Source: Actinomycetes bacterium
GTDB taxonomy: Bacteria; Actinomycetota; Acidimicrobiia; IMCC26256; JANYLB01
Assembly (NCBI GenBank): GCA_025363815.1
Contig: JANYLB010000057.1
Span: forward strand, 1 to 64,000
Length of the DNA: 64,000 nt
Direction: 5' to 3'
Made by a program: the position numbers and the translations under genes. The notes below the pieces were generated by a model. The model searched no databases, had not been told where the DNA came from, and saw nothing but the letters and a program-made list of their open reading frames with translations. Position 1 is the first letter of the stretch. Every line of letters begins with the position of its first letter. Positions 36,732 through 47,112 of this stretch are shown here, one piece after another.

Positions 36732-37865
36732 TCAGACGGGTTCGGCGGCGAGGACGCGTCCGATCTTGACCAACTGCGGCGTCCCGGAGCCGAGGGTGAA
36801 CTCAATGCCCTTGGCCCAGAGGAAGTAGCGGTGGATCGGGTAGTCGAGGTCGATGCTGATGCCGCCGTGCACGTGCAGCGCGGCATGACCGACGCGGCCA
36901 CCACCGTCAGAGGCCCAGAACTTTGAGGTCGCTATCTCGAGCTCGGCCGGTTTGCCTTCGGCCAGACGGGTCGCGGCGAGCAGCATGGTGAGCTTGATCG
37001 CCTCGGTGTCGATGTACGCGTCGGCCATACGTTGGCCGACAGCCTGGAACGTCGCGATCGCCCGGTCGAACTGCTTTCGGTTCGTGGCGTACTCGGCTGT
37101 GATGTGAAGGGCCTTGTCGGCCACCCCGGCCGCGACCGCGCACAGCCCGACGCGCGTCAGCGCGACGATCCGCGCCACCGCTTCCTTGCCACGACCAAGA
37201 TCGTCGCCGAGCAACTCTGCCGGCGTCGTGCTGAAAGACACTTGGAACTGCGGCTCGTGGCTCACCACCGTCTGGCGTTCGAGCGACAGGCCGGCGGCGC
37301 CGGATTCAACGAGGAAGAGACCGACGGAACCATCGTCGGTCGCTGCGGAGACCAACATCGCGGTGGCAACGTGGCCAACCGGAACGGTCGTCTTGGTACC
37401 TACGAGACTCCATGAGTCGCCGTCACGCGTCGCACGCGTCGTGGGCGCCTCGGGCTCGGCTTCGTTCTCGATGATCGCGGCAGTGAGCACCACGCTGCCG
37501 TCGACGACGCCCCCCAACCAACGCGCCTGCTGGTCAGCGGTGCCGAACTCGGCGATCGGCAGCACGCCGGAGACGACGGTGTGGAGAAAGGGCACGGGAG
37601 CGACAGTCCGCCCGACTTCCTGCAACAGCACGCAGGCCTCAATGATCCCGTATCCGAGCCCACCGTGGCTCTCGGGCACCGTCACCCCCAGGAGGTCGGC
37701 CTTGGCCAGCTGCTCCCAGGTGGCTCGGTCGAACCACTCGGGATCGGCATCGAGCTCTTTCAGTCGCTCCATGGTCATGCGCGACTCGAGGATGCCGCGC
37801 AGCGACTCGACCAGCGCTTCCTGCTCCTCGGAGAGCCCGAAGTCCATGTTCAGGGAATCAGTCAT
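36732..37865 (-). CDS. Acyl-CoA dehydrogenase family protein
   Basis: GVTVPESHGGLGYGIIEACVLLQEVGRT; ATNRKQFDRAIATFQAVGQRMADAYIDTEA. Confidence 0.92.
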   Translation of the reverse strand: MTDSLNMDFGLSEEQEALVESLRGILESRMTMERLKELDADPEWFDRATWEQLAKADLLGVTVPESHGGLGYGIIEACVLLQEVGRTVAPVPFLHTVVSGVLPIAEFGTADQQARWLGGVVDGSVVLTAAIIENEAEPEAPTTRATRDGDSWSLVGTKTTVPVGHVATAMLVSAATDDGSVGLFLVESGAAGLSLERQTVVSHEPQFQVSFSTTPAELLGDDLGRGKEAVARIVALTRVGLCAVAAGVADKALHITAEYATNRKQFDRAIATFQAVGQRMADAYIDTEAIKLTMLLAATRLAEGKPAELEIATSKFWASDGGGRVGHAALHVHGGISIDLDYPIHRYFLWAKGIEFTLGSGTPQLVKIGRVLAAEPV

Positions 37866-37875
37866 CGTCAGCCCT

Positions 37876-39054
<1,179 letters not shown>

Positions 39055-39200
39055 GTGGTTCCCCCTCTGGGCCGGCGACCCACCCTACGCCCAGACGTGG
39101 AACAGGTTCTAGTGCTGGGTCGACGCGAGCATCGGCGGGGTCGTCGGGCAGGTGAACTCATCACCTAGCCGATCACTCGCCTCGTGGTGGCGCCAGTACG

Positions 39201-40556
39201 ATGACCACCGTGGCGGCGGCGCTCGAAGGCGCACCTCCCCTCGGAACCGAGGTCACGTCGCTCCCACCAGGGCGCGCCCGAAGCTGGTCGCTCGCAATCG
39301 GGGCATTGGCGACGTGGTGCACGCTCGTGTGGATCGCGAGCGCATGGGGCGAGCATCTCCTCGCCGTCGGCCGCCGGCTGCAGATCTCGGCGCCTCCGCT
39401 CACGGGAACCTACGACTGGCGCGTCGGCGTCGACACCCTCCCCGCTCTGTTCGTAGGTGCCGCGGTCGTCATCGTCGGCCCCCGCGTGGCCCGCGACGCG
39501 AGCTGGCGTGGCCTCCTCGTGTTCGTGGCACTGGGATCGCTCGCGTGGGCCGCCTCCCTCGCTGTCGTAGATGGGTGGGGAGCGCTCACCGATGCGCTTC
39601 CCGGCGAGTACCTGGGCACCGTGTCGGCGGTGGGCAACCCATTCGATTTTACGGCGCACTTCATCTCCAGGATCTCGGGATACAGCATCGACACTCAAGG
39701 GCACCCGCCGGGAATGGTGCTCCTGCTCTGGAGCCTCGACCGCGTCGGGCTTTCGGGCGTTGGCTGGAACGCTGTGCTGGTCTTCTTGGGCGGCGCAGCC
39801 GGGGCGCTCGCTGCGCTTGTCGCTCTGCGCGAGGTGGCCGGAGAGGATCGAGCGAGGACGGCCGCGCCCTTCCTCGTCGTCGTACCGGCGGCGATCTGGT
39901 GGACGTCGGGCGACGCCTTCTACATCGGTGTAGCCGGGTGGGCGGCCACGCTCGTCGTGCTCGCGACCGGGCGAGCCGGGCGGCGTGCCGATCTCCTCGC
40001 GTTGAGCGGTGGTGTGCTCTTCGGCGTGACCGCGTTCCTGTCGTACGGACTGGTGCTGCTGGCCGTGATCCCTATGTTCGTAGCGATCAGTCGTCGACGC
40101 CTGCGGCCGGTGCTGCTCGCCGCGGTCGGCACCCTTCCCCTATTCGTGGCATTCCTGGGGGCGGGTTTCTGGTGGATTTCCGGGCTCGAGGCGACCAGGC
40201 GGCGGTACTTCGCCGGGGTCGCGAGCCGCCGGCCCTACAACTACTTTCTGCTCGCCGATCTCGCCGCGTTCGCGCTCGCGCTCGGCCCCGCGGTCGCCGT
40301 CGCGCTCGTCTGGCTCCGCGACCGGAAGGTCTGGTTGCTCGTCGGGGCCGGACTCACCATCGTCGCGATCGCGGATCTGAGCGGGATGTCGAAGGCCGAA
40401 GTCGAACGCATCTGGTTGCCATTCGTTCCGTGGGTGATGCTCGCGACCGCCGCCTTCGGATCACTCCACGGACGGTCCACCCGCGTCCGGCCGTGGCTGA
40501 TGCTCCAGGTTGCGTCCGGGCTCCTCATCGAGGTGGCCATCCGGTCACCATGGTGA
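39201..40556 (+). CDS. Polytopic membrane protein, possibly GT-C-like glycosyltransferase
   Basis: Multiple hydrophobic helices; TQGHPPGMVLLLW motif; WIPFVPW-like C-terminal LPFVPWVML. Confidence 0.65.
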   Translation: MTTVAAALEGAPPLGTEVTSLPPGRARSWSLAIGALATWCTLVWIASAWGEHLLAVGRRLQISAPPLTGTYDWRVGVDTLPALFVGAAVVIVGPRVARDASWRGLLVFVALGSLAWAASLAVVDGWGALTDALPGEYLGTVSAVGNPFDFTAHFISRISGYSIDTQGHPPGMVLLLWSLDRVGLSGVGWNAVLVFLGGAAGALAALVALREVAGEDRARTAAPFLVVVPAAIWWTSGDAFYIGVAGWAATLVVLATGRAGRRADLLALSGGVLFGVTAFLSYGLVLLAVIPMFVAISRRRLRPVLLAAVGTLPLFVAFLGAGFWWISGLEATRRRYFAGVASRRPYNYFLLADLAAFALALGPAVAVALVWLRDRKVWLLVGAGLTIVAIADLSGMSKAEVERIWLPFVPWVMLATAAFGSLHGRSTRVRPWLMLQVASGLLIEVAIRSPW

Positions 40557-40701
40557 CTTCTGCCCGCAGGGTACGGGCGCGATCAGAGCCCGGCGCGAGA
40601 ATGGCGTACCGGCCGAAGTCTCGAAAAAGGGCGCTTCGGAAATGGGCGGGGTCTGAGGTTGTAGCGCGGGTCCACCGGGCGGGGCAGTCCTGGTTGGTCC
40701 G

Positions 40702-41154
40702 TTAGGGCGTCGAGGTTCCCAACACGCGTTCTAGCATCGGGGTGTAGTCCACGGTGCGCCAGCGAGTTGGTGTGAGGCGAGCGACAAGACTGATGGTGTT
40801 TGCGACGGTTTCGAGGTAGAGATCACCGATCTCCGGACCGAGATAGCGGTGAGCAAGCGAACGTTCCACATCATCGTCGGTGTCGTCGACGGCCGTCGGA
40901 CCGTCAACGGTCACGTACTGATACGGCATTGTCTCGTTCTGGACGCAGAGGCTGGCTTGACCGGCTGACTTGAAGAGTTTGATCTTTTCACTCGCTGACT
41001 CGAACACGAACACAATGTCCCCGCCCGGCACGTAGCTGTACCAGACCGGGGCTGCGAGTGGCGCTTCGCCATCGCGAGCGACGGTGACGACCCCGATGTG
41101 CAGGTCGGCCAGAAACGCTTCGCGTTGCGGCTTCTTCATGGTGAGTTCGCTCAT
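40702..41154 (-). CDS. Pyridoxamine-5'-phosphate-oxidase-like flavin/F420-binding protein
   Basis: AFLADLHIGVVTVARDGEAPLAAPVWYSYVPGGDIVF..SEKIKLFKSAGQASLCVQNE. Confidence 0.85.
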   Translation of the reverse strand: MSELTMKKPQREAFLADLHIGVVTVARDGEAPLAAPVWYSYVPGGDIVFVFESASEKIKLFKSAGQASLCVQNETMPYQYVTVDGPTAVDDTDDDVERSLAHRYLGPEIGDLYLETVANTISLVARLTPTRWRTVDYTPMLERVLGTSTP

Positions 41155-41357
41155 CGCGACATGACTACAACTCTTGGGCCTGTGACACAAGAACCTCGTC
41201 CTCGACCTCGACGCCGAACTGGGCGGCCGGGATCGCGGCGATTTTCCGCCGGTCGATGTGCGGTGAATGCGGGAACAGGACACGCAGGCGTGGCGCGTTC
41301 GGGTGTCGGGTCATCAAGTTTCGAGGCGTGTCTCGACGCTGGTGCAAGACTGCGAAG

Positions 41358-42692
41358 GTGAGTGAGGTCAAGTACGCGGAATCCAGTGACGGCACTCATA
41401 TCGCCTATCGGGTGTTCGATCCGGACATACGAGGTGGCGCCGGGAACGACATAGTCATGATTTCCGGCGGTCTGTTCCCGATGGAGGTCTTCGAGGACGA
41501 TCTCGGATTCGTACGCCTCCTCGAAGGGCTCCGCTCAGTGGGCCGGGTGGTGGTCTTCGACCGCCGCGGTATCGGCGTGTCGGATCCCATCGTCGATTGG
41601 GAACGGCCCGTCCTCGACCAGTGGGCCGACGACGTGTCCGCCGTTGTTGACGCCTCCGGTGTCCACGACGCTGTCATCTTCGCGTGGGACAGCTACGGCA
41701 TGGCTACTCGGTTCGCCGCGAGACATCCGGACCGGCTCCGCCTGCTGGTGCTCCATCATCCGTTGATGATTCCCGACGACCAGTGGGACGACTGGGTCGC
41801 GAACCGGCGCTCCCTGATCCGTCAGAACGTTGACGGCGTCGCCAGCAATTTCTTGGAACAGATCGCCCCATCTCGCGCATCGGACGCCTCGTTTCGCGAT
41901 TGGTACGCACGGGCCGGTCGCTCCGGCGCAAGCCCCACAACCGCGACCAAGATCTGGGGATCGGTATTCAAATCGCGCCCGAGCGACCAACTGTTCGAAC
42001 TCGTTCAGACGCCGACATTGGTGCTCCACCGACGCGACAGCACTTATACGCCGGCCGACGCGGTACGGCTCGCGGCGTCACAGATCCCGGGAGCGACCCT
42101 CGTACAACTCGAGGGCGCCGATCACTTCCCGTTTCTCGGCGATGTCGACGCCGTGGTCGCAGAAATCGCGGACTTTGTCGTCGGTGAACGACGACTCCCA
42201 CCCCCGCAGCGCATCGTCGCCGCGCTCATGTTCACCGATCTCGTCGCCTCCACCGAACGTGCCGTGTCCCTCGGCGATAGCCGCTGGAAGTCCGTCCTTG
42301 ACCGACACGACCGCACCGTGCGGGCAGCCGTCGGCAGCTCAGGCGGCACGATCGTGAAGACCACCGGCGATGGCGTCCTCGCGATTCTGCCCTCCGCTGG
42401 TGCTGCCATACGCGCGGCCGAACGCGTACGCGACGAACTCGGGGCCGACGAGCTCGAGGTTCGCATCGGTATTCACGTCGGCGATGTCGACCGACGTGGC
42501 GATGACATCTCTGGCGTCGGCGTGCATCTCGCGGCTCGCGTAATGGGGTTCGCCGGCGCGGGCCAGATCGTCGTGACCGCGTCGGTCCGAGCTTCCGTCA
42601 CCGGCCAAGCCACGAAGTTCGAGGAACTCGGCAGCCAGGAGCTCAAAGGTGTGCCCGGCACATGGGAGTTATTCCGAGTCACCAAAGACTGA
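41358..42692 (+). CDS. Alpha/beta hydrolase fused to class III adenylate/guanylate cyclase domain
   Basis: N-term VVVFDRRGIGVSDP..AWDSYGMATRFAARHPDRL; C-term LMFTDLVASTERAVSLGD..IVKTTGDGVLAIL..VRIGIHVGDVDRRGDDISGVGVHLAARVM. Confidence 0.92.
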   Translation: MSEVKYAESSDGTHIAYRVFDPDIRGGAGNDIVMISGGLFPMEVFEDDLGFVRLLEGLRSVGRVVVFDRRGIGVSDPIVDWERPVLDQWADDVSAVVDASGVHDAVIFAWDSYGMATRFAARHPDRLRLLVLHHPLMIPDDQWDDWVANRRSLIRQNVDGVASNFLEQIAPSRASDASFRDWYARAGRSGASPTTATKIWGSVFKSRPSDQLFELVQTPTLVLHRRDSTYTPADAVRLAASQIPGATLVQLEGADHFPFLGDVDAVVAEIADFVVGERRLPPPQRIVAALMFTDLVASTERAVSLGDSRWKSVLDRHDRTVRAAVGSSGGTIVKTTGDGVLAILPSAGAAIRAAERVRDELGADELEVRIGIHVGDVDRRGDDISGVGVHLAARVMGFAGAGQIVVTASVRASVTGQATKFEELGSQELKGVPGTWELFRVTKD

Positions 42693-42870
42693 GGGTCGCG
42701 GCCAACGACGCGACCTGATCCCGACATCAGATCTGACCGCTCGTATTCCAACCAGCGGCGCGGCAATCACGCTCAATGACACGGCGGCGTCCCGCCCCGC
42801 CAAGGCGCCCTGGGGCGATGGGCCGGAGTCAGAGCCGGGTCAACATCCGGCCCTGACCTGCTGTTTCTTT

Positions 42871-42956
42871 TGGCGGAGGGAGTGGGATTCGAACCCACGG
42901 AGCTTGCGCTCAACGGTTTTCAAGACCGTCCCGTTCGTCCGCTCCGGCATCCCTCC
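42871..42956 (-). tRNA. tRNA-Ser(TGA), CCA encoded
   Basis: ggagggatgccggagcggacgaacgggacggtcttgaaaaccgttgagcgcaagctccgtgggttcgaatcccactccctccgcca. Confidence 0.95.
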
Positions 42957-43001
42957 TGAGCGAGACAAGACTAGAGAACCTGGACCCGCCGAACCGCCTA
43001 G

Positions 43002-44255
43002 TCACGAATTGCGCGGCTCGACCCTCTCGAAGCCGGTGAACGAGCGCAACACGTCAGGGACGATGAACGCGCCGCCGTCCTGATAGTGCTCGAACAGGAA
43101 CACCAGCATGCGACCGACCGCGCACGCGGTGCCGTTCAACGTATGGACCAGTTGTGTCCCGCCCTCGCCGCGTGTGCGGATCCCGAGCCTACGGGCCGAG
43201 AACTCGTGGTAGTTCGAACACGACGTGAGCTCTCGATAGCGGCCTTCTGACGGCAGCCACACCTCGATGTCGAACTTCTTGGCCGAGGCCGCCCCAAGGT
43301 CACCCGCGGCGATGTTCACCACCCTGTACGGAAGGCCCAACGCGCTCACGATCGCTTCCTCGATCGCGAGGATGCGTTCGTGCTCTTCCGCCGACGTCTC
43401 GGGCGAAGCGAACACGAACATCTCGACCTTGTCGAACTGGTGTACCCGAAAGATTCCGCGGGTGTCCTTGCCGTACGTGCCGGCTTCTCGACGGAAGCTC
43501 GAGGAGAACCCGGCGTAGCGCAGTGGCAGCGCGTCGGCGTCGAGGATCTCACCGCGATGAAGCGCCGATAGCGGGACCTCGCTCGTGCCGACGATGAACA
43601 GCGCGCCTTCGTCGACCTCGTACACCTGTTGGCGGTCGGTGGGGAAGAAGCCGGCTTCCTCCATCGCGTGCTCCCGCACGAGGACCGGCGGCATCACGGG
43701 GACGAAGCCCTGGGCCCCGACCTGGCCGAGCACCCACGCCACGAGCGCGAGCTCCACCATCACGGCTTCGCGCATCAGATACGCGAAGCGCGAGCCGCTC
43801 ATCTCGACGGCCTTCTCAGTGTTCACAAAACCCATCGCTTCGGCGAACGCGGCGTGGTCGAGCGCGGGTGCCGGGGGCTCGCCACCGATGACGCGTACGA
43901 CCTCGCCATCACCTTCGCCGCCGTCGGGAACCGAGGCGTCGGCCGGGTTCGGCACCTGGAGCGCCAGCTCACGCACCCGGGCTTCGACTTCGCTCAACGA
44001 GGGTTCGAGGGCCATGAGCTCGTCTTTCAAGACACCGGCCTCGGCGATCTTCGCGGCGCGTTGGTCGGGGGCGGCCTTGCCGATCGCCTTCGACGCCGCG
44101 TTCTGACGGCCGCGCAACTCCTCGACGCGCGCAAGGAGCGCGCGGTGCTCAGCATCGACCGCGAGCACCTCTTCGACGAGACCGCTGCGGACGCGCTTGC
44201 GTTCGATGCCGGAGCGGTACTCGGCTTCGGTACGGAGACGTTTGAGATCGATCAC
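43002..44255 (-). CDS. serS: Seryl-tRNA synthetase
   Basis: MIDLKRLRTEAEYRSGIERKR, GTSEVPL, FRREAGTYGKDTRGIFRVHQFDKVE, TSCSNYHEFSARRLGIR. Confidence 0.97.
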   Translation of the reverse strand: MIDLKRLRTEAEYRSGIERKRVRSGLVEEVLAVDAEHRALLARVEELRGRQNAASKAIGKAAPDQRAAKIAEAGVLKDELMALEPSLSEVEARVRELALQVPNPADASVPDGGEGDGEVVRVIGGEPPAPALDHAAFAEAMGFVNTEKAVEMSGSRFAYLMREAVMVELALVAWVLGQVGAQGFVPVMPPVLVREHAMEEAGFFPTDRQQVYEVDEGALFIVGTSEVPLSALHRGEILDADALPLRYAGFSSSFRREAGTYGKDTRGIFRVHQFDKVEMFVFASPETSAEEHERILAIEEAIVSALGLPYRVVNIAAGDLGAASAKKFDIEVWLPSEGRYRELTSCSNYHEFSARRLGIRTRGEGGTQLVHTLNGTACAVGRMLVFLFEHYQDGGAFIVPDVLRSFTGFERVEPRNS

Positions 44256-45205
44256 GGGAACTCGCTCCGCTGGGTGAGCTCATCTGTATCGCGCAGCTGA
44301 CTGCGGATCCCGTCGACCCACTGTTCCGCGCTACGCCATGACTCGCCGGCAGCCTTGCGGCGGGAATGAGCTATCCCTCCCCCCGCCACCGGGTAAGAAC
44401 CGAGAAACTTCACGCGCGCCTGACGGGCAGCGAGGTTGCGCAAGCAGTCGGCAATGAGCTCGTCGGCGACATGACCTTCGAAGTCGATGAAAAAGCAGTA
44501 GTCGCCGAGGCTTCGCTTCGTCGGCCGCGACTCGACCTTGGTGAGATTGATCGCGCGCGCCGAGAGCTCTTGGAGGATCGCGAGGAGCGAGCCCGGGCGG
44601 TCGGTCTGCTGGAAGCACACAATTGAGGTCTTGTCATGACCGGTGGGCGCGGGCACACCCCTACCGACGACGACGAACCGAGTCTGGTTCCCCGGGTGGT
44701 CTTCGATCTCGGTGGCAAGGATCTCGAGGCCGTAAATCTCGGCCGCGAGTGAATTGGCAATCGCCGCTCGCCCGTCGAGTTCCGAGCGAGAGACCTCGCG
44801 GGCAGCGTCGGCCGTCGAGTTCGCGGCGGTCATGCTGACATTGGGGAGCGTGGTCGCGAGCCAACCCCGGCATTGGGCTATCGCGTGTGGATACGAGGCG
44901 ACGTTCGTCACCTCGGCCAGACCCGTACCCTGGCGCACGCAGAGATTCATCGAGATCGGCAGATCGACCTCGCGTTGCACCAGGAGCTCGCTCTCGAACG
45001 CGAGCGTGTCGAGGGTGACGGTCACCGAGCCCTCGATCGAGTTCTCGATCGGGACGATGCCGACATCAACCGAGCCGCTCTCGACGGCCGCTATGACCTC
45101 GGGAATCGTCCGCAGCGGCTCGCGCTCGGCGGCGGCAAGATCTGGTTGGGTGAGGAGTGCCTCCTCGGTGAACGTGCCCGAGGGGCCGAAGTACGCGGCT
45201 TGCAC
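44252..45205 (-). CDS. pheA: Prephenate dehydratase
   Basis: AYFGPSGTFTEEALL, VPIENSIEGSVTVTLD, ESRPTKRSLGDYCFFIDFEGH. Confidence 0.96.
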   Translation of the reverse strand: MQAAYFGPSGTFTEEALLTQPDLAAAEREPLRTIPEVIAAVESGSVDVGIVPIENSIEGSVTVTLDTLAFESELLVQREVDLPISMNLCVRQGTGLAEVTNVASYPHAIAQCRGWLATTLPNVSMTAANSTADAAREVSRSELDGRAAIANSLAAEIYGLEILATEIEDHPGNQTRFVVVGRGVPAPTGHDKTSIVCFQQTDRPGSLLAILQELSARAINLTKVESRPTKRSLGDYCFFIDFEGHVADELIADCLRNLAARQARVKFLGSYPVAGGGIAHSRRKAAGESWRSAEQWVDGIRSQLRDTDELTQRSEFP

Positions 45206-45254
45206 CCGAGCAGCGTACCGGGGCGCGCTTGTGGCGACGTTCTATCGTTCGGCG

Positions 45255-45641
45255 ATGCACGAGTGGACGCCCGAAGAGGTCAACGCCGCGCTGGCCGAGG
45301 TGGGCGAACGCGTGGAGCAGGTCATCGGGCTGCTCGACCAATCACGGCGCGAGAACCACCCAGAGCAGGGCGCCGACCAAGAAGGCCCGGCGGCGAACGG
45401 CCGGCGTCACCTGGAACCCGCCGAAGATGCGGCCCGGACCGCGCTCGCCGGCCTCGAAGCCGAAGGCGTCGTGCTTCACGATCCCGACCGGGGGCTGGTC
45501 GACTTTCACGCCCTCGCGCCGAGTGGTCGCCCTTACTGGTTGTGCTGGACGGTCGGTGAGGCCGAGGTCGCGTGGTGGCACTGGCCCGACGGCGACCGCG
45601 GCACCGACACACGCACCCCCCTCGCCGAACCGCCGGATTGA
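45255..45641 (+). CDS. DUF2203-like protein
   Basis: TPEEVNAALAEV..VERVEQV, DPDRGLVDFHALAPSGRPYWLCWTVGEAEVAWWH. Confidence 0.7.
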   Translation: MHEWTPEEVNAALAEVGERVEQVIGLLDQSRRENHPEQGADQEGPAANGRRHLEPAEDAARTALAGLEAEGVVLHDPDRGLVDFHALAPSGRPYWLCWTVGEAEVAWWHWPDGDRGTDTRTPLAEPPD

Positions 45642-45650
45642 GTCGGACGC

Positions 45651-46322
45651 GTGAGAAGCCCCCTCGATCCCGACGATCTGCTCCTCGCTGCGGGCCTCGC
45701 GGCAGAGTGCCTATCTGTGGCGGCCGAGGCCGACTGGGAGGTCCCCACCGGCTCCCTCTCGTGGAGCTGCCACACGACCCTCGACCACACCGTCGACACC
45801 CTCTTGTGGTATTCGGTGCAGCTGGCGACAGAGGCTCGGCGAACATTTCCCTCGCCGCGGCGCGGTGATCCGGCCGGGAAGGTGCCGTTCCTCCTCACCA
45901 CACTTCGCAGCTCCGCGACGATCCTCGCCGCGGTCGTGCGGGCTGCCGGGCCCACTGTCCGGGCGTTCCACCCGGCCGGTATGGCCGACGCCGAGGGTTT
46001 CACGGCTATGGGATGCGACGAGATCCTCGTGCATGCCGGCGACATCGCGCTGGGCCTCGGCATCAGCTTCGAACCGCCGTCGGATCTGTGCAGCGCCGTG
46101 CTCGCGCGCCTCTTCCCTTGGGCACCCGCCGACGACGACCCCTTCGCCGAGCTGCTCTGGGCGAACGGTCGGGTCGCGCTGGCCGACCGGCCCCGCCTCG
46201 CTCCGGACTGGAGTTGGCAGTGCGAGCCGCTCGATGAGTGGGATGGCACCATTCCCCGCTACTGCCCGAGCCGACCGGTTCAGATCTCCGGGGCGCAGAC
46301 GCGCACGCAGAGCAGCGCGTGA
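45651..46322 (+). CDS. DinB/maleylpyruvate-isomerase-like (mycothiol-dependent) protein
   Basis: LSWSCHTTLDHTVDTLLWYSVQLA, GCDEILVHAGDIALGLG. Confidence 0.65.
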   Translation: MRSPLDPDDLLLAAGLAAECLSVAAEADWEVPTGSLSWSCHTTLDHTVDTLLWYSVQLATEARRTFPSPRRGDPAGKVPFLLTTLRSSATILAAVVRAAGPTVRAFHPAGMADAEGFTAMGCDEILVHAGDIALGLGISFEPPSDLCSAVLARLFPWAPADDDPFAELLWANGRVALADRPRLAPDWSWQCEPLDEWDGTIPRYCPSRPVQISGAQTRTQSSA

Positions 46323-47059
46323 TCCGGGCCCTTCTCGACCACGAGATCGGCGAACGCTCGAGTCGGTTCTATGCACTCCGCGAGATTGACCGCGTTGATC
46401 GAACCCCAGATGTCGCGTGCGAGGGCATCCACCTCCTCACCGGTGAAGCCGGCCCAACCCGCGTAGAAGGATCCTGGCGGGGCATCGGCGACCAGCTCGA
46501 CGAGCCGCGCCACGTACCACTCCTCGATTGCGCCCACAGGTGCATCGAGGTAGATCGCGAGGTCGAGGCGCGAGCGAAACTGCAACGCGTTCACTCCCTC
46601 GAGGATCAGCACCGCCGGACGGTCAATCACCCGGGCGGCTCCGGGAACGATGTCGTAGGTCTCGTGCGAGTACACGGGCACCGACACCTCGCGCCCTGCG
46701 CGAAGCGAATCGAGAGTGCGTTCTACCAACGGTTTGTCGTAGCTCTCGGGGAAGCCCTTCCTGAGCTCGAGGCCGAGGTCCGCCAATTCGTCGTTCGGGT
46801 AGAGGAACCCATCAGTTCCGAGCACCTCCGCCGGCCCGAATCTCGTCGACACCGACCCTGCATCCCTGCGTTCCTCGAGCTCGGTGAGCAGTTTGGCCGC
46901 GAGAGTGCTCTTGCCCACCGAGACGGGTCCGGCGAGGCCGACCACGAACGGCGAAATGTCGTGAGCCGACACACGCTTGCGCAGGATGTCCCCCAGGTGG
47001 GACAACAGCACCGACGACTCCGGGTCGATACCCTCAGGGTCACCGGCCATCGCGCCCAT
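46280..47059 (-). CDS. coaA: Pantothenate kinase type I
   Basis: VVGLAGPVSVGKSTLAAKLLTEL, TDGFLYPN, KGFPESYDKP, YSHETYDIVP. Confidence 0.92.
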   Translation of the reverse strand: MGAMAGDPEGIDPESSVLLSHLGDILRKRVSAHDISPFVVGLAGPVSVGKSTLAAKLLTELEERRDAGSVSTRFGPAEVLGTDGFLYPNDELADLGLELRKGFPESYDKPLVERTLDSLRAGREVSVPVYSHETYDIVPGAARVIDRPAVLILEGVNALQFRSRLDLAIYLDAPVGAIEEWYVARLVELVADAPPGSFYAGWAGFTGEEVDALARDIWGSINAVNLAECIEPTRAFADLVVEKGPDHALLCVRVCAPEI

Positions 47060-47112
47060 GCTAGATCCCGACGGGTCTCCGTCCCGTGCCCACCGCCCTG
47101 GAGGTAAGCCCC

